NCBI GenBank assembly: GCA_020627645.1
Contig: JAHDGN010000076.1
Coordinates: 1 to 11,408 of the forward strand
Length of the DNA stretch: 11,408 bases
Source: Akkermansiaceae bacterium
GTDB lineage: Bacteria; Verrucomicrobiota; Verrucomicrobiia; Verrucomicrobiales; Akkermansiaceae
Direction: 5' to 3'
Part shown: in pieces, positions 5,662-11,408 of the stretch
Position numbering within the stretch: the first letter of the stretch is position 1
Layout: every line of letters begins with the position of its first letter
The notes under the pieces: model-generated
Seen by the model: only the letters and a program-made list of their open reading frames with translations
What the model was told of the DNA's origin: nothing
Database searches by the model: none
Made by a program: the position numbers and the translations under genes

Positions 5662-7044
5662 CTAAAGCGGCTGTGACCCCTCTTCGAGATACCTCTTCCC
5701 CTGAGTCAAGATCTCCTGAAACTTTGGGTCCTTGGCCAAATCCCTTTCTTCAAAAGGATCATCCTCCAAGTGAAACAATTCCAACTCCTGCCCCTTCCGG
5801 TGAAAAATTTTCCAAGGCCCGAAACGAAGCGCCTGCGAATGCATCCGCTCTTTTGGAACCGGACCACCTCTCCGCCCACCTTGATGAAATTCCACCAACA
5901 AATACTCATGCTTCTTTTGATCCCCCTGACCAAATAAAGTCGGCATAAAAGAAATTCCCGTATTTTGCTCAGGCACCTTCTCTCCCACCAACTCGGAAAC
6001 AGTCGGCAAAATATCATGGAACCCACTCAAATGATTTGTCACTGCCCCCTTTTTAATCCTCCCTGGCCAACGCACCAACATCGGCGTCCGAATTCCCCCC
6101 TCGTGCATGTCACGCTTCATCCCACGAAGCCCCCCAGTCGAATCCCAAAACTTCGGATCATGCCCGCCCTCTCGATGCGCCCCATTATCGCTCGCAAACA
6201 TCACAACCGTATTCTCATCAACACCCAACTCTTCTAACAAAGCCAAAATCTCTCCCACGTGATTGTCCAAATGCTCCATCATCGCCGCAAACCCAGCAAT
6301 CGGATTCACCACGTCCGGAGTCTCCTCACCCGGCCCCGCACCATAACGTCCTATCTTTTCATCATGCTCAGGAAAAACCTTTCTCCACTTCTCATGCAAT
6401 TCTTTCGGAGCATGCATCGCCGCATGCGGAATCGCCGTTGGAATGTAACAAAAGAAAGGCTTCTTTGCCTCCACACTCTTTCGCATAAAATCAAGCGCCG
6501 CCTGATTAATAATCGGATTCACAAAAGTCCCCTTCTCCAACATTACCTCCTCGCCATTGCGCACATAACTTGTCGGGTAATACGTATGGGCAATCACCTG
6601 GCTCTTCCATCCCACAAACTCGTCAAACCCCTGCCCTGATGGCCGCTCCAACTGACTTCCATTCGTTACCCCAAGCCCCCACTTCCCAAAGGCCCCCGTC
6701 CGATATCCCGCCTTCTTCAAAACCTCCGGAAGCGTCGCTAACTCCTCTGGTATCGCCGCCAGCTTCTCATCCCACACATTTCCCCGAATGTAACATTTCC
6801 CCGAATGAACACCCGTCATCAAAACCGCCCTCGAAGGCGTACACACCGTATTTCCCGAATAATGATTCGTGAACTTCATCCCCTCCAACGCCAAGCGGTC
6901 AATGTTCGGCGTTTTAAACTTCTTCTGCCCATAACATGACAAATCACCATATCCCAGATCATCAGCCAAAAGATAAACAATATTAGGACGAGCACAGGCA
7001 GCCACCACCCCCAAAACGAACAAAACAAAAATCTTCACCCACAC
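5662..7044 (-). CDS. Secreted type I (Cys-type) sulfatase
   Basis: A formylglycine-dependent arylsulfatase-family hydrolase that removes sulfate esters, probably from marine or mucin-like polysaccharides. Numbered from the GTG at 7044 (460 aa): signal or lipoprotein segment 1-18 (KIFVLFVLGVVAACA), metal-binding LADDLGYGD (26-34), active-site motif CTPSR with catalytic Cys 68, GKWGLG with Lys 121, a PHAAMHAP segment near 206-213, and metal-site ASDNGAH (284-290). The reading frame is open up to 7188, with an ATG at 7104. The later start is preferred because the hydrophobic export signal then sits at the N-terminus and a -10-like TATAAA lies at 7088-7093. VAAC (14-17) fits a lipobox, and ACA before Arg 19 fits signal peptidase I. 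A maturation enzyme (FGE or anSME) is needed but is not in the window. The gene lies downstream of ftsK on the same strand. Confidence 0.93.
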   Translation of the reverse strand: MWVKIFVLFVLGVVAACARPNIVYLLADDLGYGDLSCYGQKKFKTPNIDRLALEGMKFTNHYSGNTVCTPSRAVLMTGVHSGKCYIRGNVWDEKLAAIPEELATLPEVLKKAGYRTGAFGKWGLGVTNGSQLERPSGQGFDEFVGWKSQVIAHTYYPTSYVRNGEEVMLEKGTFVNPIINQAALDFMRKSVEAKKPFFCYIPTAIPHAAMHAPKELHEKWRKVFPEHDEKIGRYGAGPGEETPDVVNPIAGFAAMMEHLDNHVGEILALLEELGVDENTVVMFASDNGAHREGGHDPKFWDSTGGLRGMKRDMHEGGIRTPMLVRWPGRIKKGAVTNHLSGFHDILPTVSELVGEKVPEQNTGISFMPTLFGQGDQKKHEYLLVEFHQGGRRGGPVPKERMHSQALRFGPWKIFHRKGQELELFHLEDDPFEERDLAKDPKFQEILTQGKRYLEEGSQPL

Positions 7045-7087
7045 ATCAACGGAGCAAACTCCCTCTTTTTCGCAAATAACTCTGAAA

Positions 7088-7118
7088 TTTATACAGGCTT
7101 CCATGGGAAGACTCTCAA
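7088..7118 (-). promoter_or_regulatory. Predicted sigma-70-like promoter of the sulfatase gene
   Basis: On the minus strand TTGAGA (7118-7113) is followed after 19 bp by TATAAA (7093-7088). A transcript starting near 7080 would give a leader of roughly 36 nt to the GTG at 7044. The spacing is longer than the ideal 17 bp, so support is modest. If real, it rules out the upstream ATG at 7104 and separates sulfatase expression from ftsK. Confidence 0.35.
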
Positions 7119-7238
7119 GATCAAGAGAAGAGCAATGCCCTGGGCATGAATTGATCGGCTGACGAAGAATCGAGCGAATGACGCCCATTTTCGAAGAATG
7201 AGGATTTCGAGGAAGCCATATCGAACAGCCTAATCCCT

Positions 7239-9674
7239 CTACTCCCCACCCAATCCATAGACTTCCCGAGGTCGCGCACCATCAGCAGGCCCAACGATTC
7301 CTCGAGCCTCCAAAATATCAATCATTCGAGCTGCCTTCGTATATCCCAATCTCAAGCGACGCTGCAGCAACGAAGTGCTCGCCTTACCCTCCGCCTGCAA
7401 AACCTCCATACATCTCGCGATCGTCTCCTCATCTTCGTCCGAAACATCATCACTGTCACCATCACCACTACCACCACTCTCAATACTGTCTTGAATACTC
7501 TTCTCAAATTTCTGCTCACTCTGAGCTGAACAGAAATTAACAATTTGCTCCACTTCCTCATCCGAAACAAAGGCTCCCTGGGCACGCTCCAACTTCGCAG
7601 ACCCCGGAGGCAAGAATAACATATCCCCCTTCCCAACCAATTTTTCCGCACCTTTTGTATCCAAAATCACTCGGCTATCCAGAGAAGAAGAAACCTGGAA
7701 CGCAATTCGACTCGGAATATTGGCCTTAATGATCCCCGTCACGACATCAGCCCGCGGCGTCTGGGTCGCGACAATCAAATGAATCCCTGCCGCCCTCGCC
7801 TTCTGCGCAATCCTCGCAATCGCAGCCTCCACATCAGCGGGCGCCGTTTGCATCAAATCAGCCAACTCATCAATAATAACAACAATGTAAGGAAAACGAT
7901 CAGGAACCTCCAACTCATCCTCTTCATCTTCTTCCTCCATCGGCCCTAAATCCCCATCCTCAAAAGCCTTCGCCATCGATTCGACGGCCTCCTCATCAAC
8001 AATAGACTCTAAATCCTCCTGTTCCTCCTCTGTCAAAACCTCCTCCTCCTCCCGCACCCGATTATTAAACCCATCAAAATTACGCACCCCCAATTTTGCA
8101 AAAATCTTATATCGACGCTCCATCTCATTCACGCACCACTTCAACGCCCCCACGACCCGACGTGGGTCAGTCACGACAGGCACCACCAAATGAGGTAACT
8201 TCGCATAAACCTGCATCTCTACCACCTTCGGATCGATCATAATGAACCTCAGCTCATCTGGCCCAAACTTATACAAAATACTCGTAATGATCGAATTGAT
8301 ACAAACCGACTTACCCGAACCAGTCGCACCTGCCACCAAACAATGAGGCATCGCCGCCAAATCGCCCACCACCGTATTCCCGTAAACATCCTTCCCCAAA
8401 GCCAACGGAATCTTCCGTTTCGAACTCCGGAACACATCATCCTGCAACAACTCCCTCAAAGCCACCGCCACTCGCTTGTCATTCGCAATCTCAATCCCAA
8501 CCGTATCCTTGCCAGGGATCGGAGCCAAAATATTAATTCGTTCCGCTTTCGTCGCCCGAGCCAAATCAGCTTCCAATTGGGTAATTCGACTCACTCGCAA
8601 CCCCAAACTCGGGTAAATTTCGTATCTCGTAATCGTTGGACCACGAGTAATGTCCCCCGCCGTCACTTCCACCCCAAACGCCTTACACGTCTCAACAATC
8701 GTATTCTGAGTCGCCAACAACTCATCACTAAAATCCTCCACTTCCCCATCGTCATCATCATACTCTAAAAGATCAAAACCAGGCAGTTCGTAATCCTCAA
8801 ATCCCTCCGTGCTCAAACCTGTATGGGTTGGCTTTTTACGCTCAAATGGACGCCCAGTCGCAACAGGCTTCGCACGCTTTGCTGACGAATCAATAATCTG
8901 TGGTTTTGGCGTCTCTTGGAGAGGTAATACCGCCTGCCCATCTTCATCAACAGATTCCTCATCGGCCTTCACCTCCTTTGCGGGCGTCGCCTTCTTACGA
9001 GCACGCTTCCGCTTCGGCTTAGCGACCGGAACCGAAACCTCCTCAGCGCCCGAACGCGACTCTTTCCACACCTCCCACTTCTCCTTTCCCAATGTCACCA
9101 ACGACTTCGAAAACTGAACCGGATGCCATCCCGTTAACAAAACCATCCCCACCAAATAAACCCCAAACAAAACAATCACCGACCCCGCGGTTCCCAACAA
9201 ACCCTTGAAAAAATAATTCCCCAAGCCTTCTCCCAATGCCCCCCCAGGCCAACTCCCCTGATGCAGTCCCGAAGAAAGCCCCATGACATTCAACAACGCC
9301 GCACTTGCCACCATCAACACCCCAAATCCAACCACCGTCTTTACTCCCAGCTTACTCTTAAACCAAGTCACAGCCACCCCCAACCACACCGTCCCCGCCG
9401 CAATAAAATAAGCCGCCACCCCAAACAAACCGATAAACATCAATCCCACCAACGCCCCAATCGGGCCAATCAAATTTTGCGTAGCACGATCCTCCGCCCC
9501 CTCGGGAGCAAAACTACCCACTAACTTCCAATCCACAAAATCTACCGGCGTATACCTCAGCAACGAAAAGAAAACCAATAATCCAATCAAAATCAAACCT
9601 ACCCCTAACAACTCTTGCCCCCCCTCCTTCTCCAACACCGCATGCTGCTTTCTAGGTTTCTTATGCTTGGCCAT
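7239..9674 (-). CDS. ftsK: DNA translocase FtsK (SpoIIIE family)
   Basis: An 811-aa septal DNA pump that clears and aligns chromosome ends at division. Numbered from the ATG at 9674: basic N-terminus (MAKHKKPRK), about four membrane helices within 20-185, a Lys/Arg-rich then acidic linker (about 200-320), the beta domain with GPTITRYEIYPSLGLRVSRI (345-364), Walker A GATGSGKSV (449-457), Walker B VVIIDELADLM (598-608), VATQTPRADVVTGIIKANIPSR (635-656), and a C-terminal gamma winged helix (about 750-811) for KOPS recognition. Between DGFNNRV and PYIVVIIDE the motor carries an acidic segment of about 50 residues (540-591), longer than is usual in FtsK. A TTG at 9725 would add 17 residues with no family resemblance. 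It is divergent from manA, with no Shine-Dalgarno sequence. Confidence 0.96.
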   Translation of the reverse strand: MAKHKKPRKQHAVLEKEGGQELLGVGLILIGLLVFFSLLRYTPVDFVDWKLVGSFAPEGAEDRATQNLIGPIGALVGLMFIGLFGVAAYFIAAGTVWLGVAVTWFKSKLGVKTVVGFGVLMVASAALLNVMGLSSGLHQGSWPGGALGEGLGNYFFKGLLGTAGSVIVLFGVYLVGMVLLTGWHPVQFSKSLVTLGKEKWEVWKESRSGAEEVSVPVAKPKRKRARKKATPAKEVKADEESVDEDGQAVLPLQETPKPQIIDSSAKRAKPVATGRPFERKKPTHTGLSTEGFEDYELPGFDLLEYDDDDGEVEDFSDELLATQNTIVETCKAFGVEVTAGDITRGPTITRYEIYPSLGLRVSRITQLEADLARATKAERINILAPIPGKDTVGIEIANDKRVAVALRELLQDDVFRSSKRKIPLALGKDVYGNTVVGDLAAMPHCLVAGATGSGKSVCINSIITSILYKFGPDELRFIMIDPKVVEMQVYAKLPHLVVPVVTDPRRVVGALKWCVNEMERRYKIFAKLGVRNFDGFNNRVREEEEVLTEEEQEDLESIVDEEAVESMAKAFEDGDLGPMEEEDEEDELEVPDRFPYIVVIIDELADLMQTAPADVEAAIARIAQKARAAGIHLIVATQTPRADVVTGIIKANIPSRIAFQVSSSLDSRVILDTKGAEKLVGKGDMLFLPPGSAKLERAQGAFVSDEEVEQIVNFCSAQSEQKFEKSIQDSIESGGSGDGDSDDVSDEDEETIARCMEVLQAEGKASTSLLQRRLRLGYTKAARMIDILEARGIVGPADGARPREVYGLGGE

Positions 9675-9756
9675 AATCTCTGTGAGGAAAATTCCTTTCC
9701 CCGGGTTGCCAAAAATATCGCACAACCCTTACCATTAAAGCAAGCCGTAAGTTTTA

Positions 9757-9773
9757 GGTTCCTAAAGGAAACC
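9757..9773. promoter_or_regulatory. Inverted repeat in the ftsK/manA divergent spacer
   Basis: GGTTCC (9757-9762) and GGAAACC (9767-9773) form a hairpin-like dyad with one extra base and a TAAA loop. A further perfect palindrome, AAGACGTCTT, lies at 9787-9796. Both sit in the 168-bp spacer between the divergent ftsK (9674) and manA (9843) starts and could be operator or promoter elements. No convincing -35/-10 pair was found for manA. Confidence 0.25.
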
Positions 9774-9842
9774 TCCTCCAGATGAGAAGACGTCTTATCT
9801 TGCACTCCAACTCACTCTCCGTCAAACTACTACTGATAAACC

Positions 9843-10769
9843 ATGGATCCAATCACCTTCCAACCAATCTACATGACCCGCGTCTGGGGCGGACGCTCTC
9901 TCGAAACCACCTACCAGCGATCACTACCCGACTCACAACCCTACGGCGAATCTTGGGAACTCTCGGACCGCGAAAACGAACAATCAATCGTTGCCTCAGG
10001 CCCCTACTCCGGAAAGACCCTCAATCACCTCTGGACACACCATCGCTCCGAAATCTTCGGCGACAACCTCGTTGGCGAGCGATTCCCCCTTCTCATCAAA
10101 ATTCTTGATGCCCGAGACGATCTCTCCATCCAAGTCCACCCGCCAGAATCAGTCGCGGGCAAGCTCGGTGGCGAACCCAAAACTGAAATGTGGTACATTG
10201 CCGACTGTGACCCTCAAGCGAAACTCTACATCGGACTCAAATCTGGATCTACCCAGCAATCTTTCGAAAACGCCATCAACAACGGCACCGTTGAAGACGA
10301 AGTCCACGTCGTGCAGCCTTCGCCCGGCGAATCCATCTTCATCCCCTCCGGCCGCCTCCACGCCATCGGCTCCGGCTTCCTCATCTACGAAATTCAACAA
10401 AATTCCGACACGACCTACCGCGTCTTTGACTGGAACCGAACCGGACTCGACGGAAAGCCACGCCAACTCCACGTCGAAGAATCACTCCAATCGATCGATT
10501 TCGAAGACTTCGAACCCAACATGGATACTCCCGATGGGCCAAACCTCGCCTCCTGCCCCCACTTCACCGTCGATCAAATCAGTCTCAACAAACAGGCCCA
10601 CTTAGAATCGCCCAACGATCGATTTGCCATTATCACCATCGTCTCCGGCCAACTCCAAAGCCAAAACAACCAAACCTTCACCCCAGGCGACTTCTTCCTC
10701 CTCCCGCGCAATGCCAAAAAAATTCACGCCCTACAGGATTCCAAGATCCTTCTCACAACCATCCCATAA
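9843..10769 (+). CDS. manA: Class I mannose-6-phosphate isomerase
   Basis: A 308-aa zinc enzyme that interconverts mannose-6-phosphate and fructose-6-phosphate, linking glycolysis to GDP-mannose and exopolysaccharide synthesis. It is of the short (about 310-aa) Bacillus-like type rather than the 390-aa enterobacterial type. Motifs: N-terminal WGGRSLE (15-21), YGESWELSD (34-42), LSIQVHPPE with zinc ligands Gln 97 and His 99 (94-102), KTEMWYIAD with ligand Glu 115 (113-121), SGRLHAIG with ligand His 173 (169-176), and IQQNSDTTYRVFDWNR with the catalytic-site Arg 193 (184-199). A second cupin fold closes the C-terminus. The ATG at 9843 gives the full family N-terminus; no Shine-Dalgarno sequence is seen. 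It is divergent from ftsK, with no obvious operon partner. Confidence 0.95.
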   Translation: MDPITFQPIYMTRVWGGRSLETTYQRSLPDSQPYGESWELSDRENEQSIVASGPYSGKTLNHLWTHHRSEIFGDNLVGERFPLLIKILDARDDLSIQVHPPESVAGKLGGEPKTEMWYIADCDPQAKLYIGLKSGSTQQSFENAINNGTVEDEVHVVQPSPGESIFIPSGRLHAIGSGFLIYEIQQNSDTTYRVFDWNRTGLDGKPRQLHVEESLQSIDFEDFEPNMDTPDGPNLASCPHFTVDQISLNKQAHLESPNDRFAIITIVSGQLQSQNNQTFTPGDFFLLPRNAKKIHALQDSKILLTTIP

Positions 10770-10884
10770 AAACCTAGAAGCACACCCAATAAGAAGACGT
10801 CAAAAAGGCTCTTGAAAATTGCACTCATTTAAACAAGAACCCTCCGGTGCTTTGGCACTTCAACACACGGAACAACGTCTAAAA

Positions 10885-11376
10885 ATGATTACGAAACAAT
10901 TTACGATCGCCTGTATCATCGCATTCTCATCAGACGCTCATGGAAACTTCCTCGGCGGAAACGTTGACGATCCGAGCGACTGGCAGGACGGTCTCCCAAG
11001 CGACACCATCCAAGGTAATTTCACAACCGACACTTCTACAATAGGAGCCAACCAATTCCCCCCAGGCACCGTCTTTTCCCTCCAGCCAGGTGTCACTCTA
11101 ACAACAGGATTCTGGAACCTACGCGGCAACGGAGTGACTTTCAATCAGAGTGGCAACCTCATTGGAACCTCTTGGATTTTTATCAACGGATACACCCATA
11201 ATCTATCTGAAGGACTTCTCCAGACCCCTGAAGGCTTACCCATCCAGAACGGAGGCAGTTTGACTCTCTCAGGTTCATCCACCGTCGAAACACCGGCGAT
11301 CACCGCAAATTCTGTGGGTGGCACCATCAACATCCTACCTGGATGGACAGGTTCCAGTGAATGCACCACCCGCTGA
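10885..11376 (+). CDS. Secreted beta-repeat protein, probably C-terminally frameshifted
   Basis: A 163-aa protein of unknown function. An N-terminal signal peptide is likely (MITKQFTIACIIAFSSDAHG, cleavage near DAHG-NF). The mature part is rich in Gly, Thr, Ser and Asn with short beta-strand repeats (SDWQDGLPSDT, NGGSLTLSGSSTV, GGTINILPGWTGS). It looks like a right-handed beta-helix or autotransporter-like surface protein as found in Verrucomicrobiota. A TTG at 10819 opens the frame earlier, but the ATG at 10885 puts the signal peptide first. After WTGS (about 11355) the frame ends quickly with SECTTR and a TGA at 11374. The next frame reads on as VNAPPAEAGGFKFVD to a TAA at 11402-11404, which looks like a genuine C-terminus. 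A frameshift or small deletion near 11350-11360 is therefore likely. Confidence 0.55.
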   Translation: MITKQFTIACIIAFSSDAHGNFLGGNVDDPSDWQDGLPSDTIQGNFTTDTSTIGANQFPPGTVFSLQPGVTLTTGFWNLRGNGVTFNQSGNLIGTSWIFINGYTHNLSEGLLQTPEGLPIQNGGSLTLSGSSTVETPAITANSVGGTINILPGWTGSSECTTR

Positions 11377-11408
11377 AGCAGGTGGCTTCAAGTTCGTCGA
11401 CTAAAGTC

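Noticed and set aside
7045..7238. Separate small gene or extended sulfatase N-terminus in the ftsK-sulfatase spacer
   Set aside because: The frame is open, but its residues before the hydrophobic export signal look random and a promoter-like element lies within it; no terminator or other gene was seen.
9991..10605. A 204-codon plus-strand ORF overlapping manA
   Set aside because: Pro/Ser/Thr-rich low-complexity product in an alternative frame of a clear ManA gene; it is caused by the strand composition bias.
10815..10824. A second copy of GTGCAATTTT (minus strand), part of the 3913-3922 motif
   Set aside because: It lacks the partner TTGCA half-site, so it is a chance 10-mer rather than a second operator.

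Overview
This window reads as an ordinary chromosomal segment of a Verrucomicrobiota-type bacterium. That placement is inference: it rests on a Tat-signal Gfo/Idh/MocA oxidoreductase, a periplasmic type I sulfatase, a secreted beta-repeat protein, Fur, RuvB, FtsK and ManA genes of Gram-negative style, and starts with no clear Shine-Dalgarno sequence. No rRNA, tRNA, CRISPR array or intact transposase was seen. The + strand is C-rich and G-poor under genes of both orientations. This suggests that the + strand is the lagging-strand template side, and it produces many long but spurious overlapping ORFs.

Layout, left to right. (1) 66-1899, minus strand: a two-gene unit of a tandem ACT-domain protein followed by a Tat-exported Gfo/Idh/MocA oxidoreductase, closed by an intrinsic terminator. 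(2) 1959-2765, plus strand: tcdA (ct6A37 tRNA dehydratase), converging on a short minus-strand gene for a zinc-site-less ribosomal protein bL36 (2818-2982) with its own terminator. (3) 3086-3883, minus strand: a MerC-family membrane protein with a large Cys/Asp/Glu-rich insert. It is divergent from ruvB (3975-5021), which is followed after 5 bp by a Fur-family metalloregulator (5027-5455). (4) 5465-5645: a 181-bp nested palindromic element with perfect 20-bp terminal inverted repeats, probably a MITE-like or REP-like repeat, between the converging fur and sulfatase genes. (5) 5662-9674, minus strand: ftsK, then a type I sulfatase with a predicted promoter of its own. (6) 9843-10769, plus strand: class I mannose-6-phosphate isomerase, divergent from ftsK. 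(7) 10885 to the right edge: a secreted protein whose C-terminus seems to be frameshifted.

The genes mostly serve unrelated housekeeping roles: tRNA modification, Holliday junction migration, chromosome segregation and sugar phosphate metabolism. The most coherent theme is metal handling at 2818-5455. There the zinc-independent bL36, the Cys-rich MerC-like membrane protein, a Fur-family regulator and a Fur/Nur-like dyad (GCAA-N5-TTGC) upstream of the MerC gene lie within 2.7 kb. No gene-free stretch exceeds 300 bases. The longest are 5456-5661 (the palindromic element) and 7045-7238 (ftsK-sulfatase spacer).
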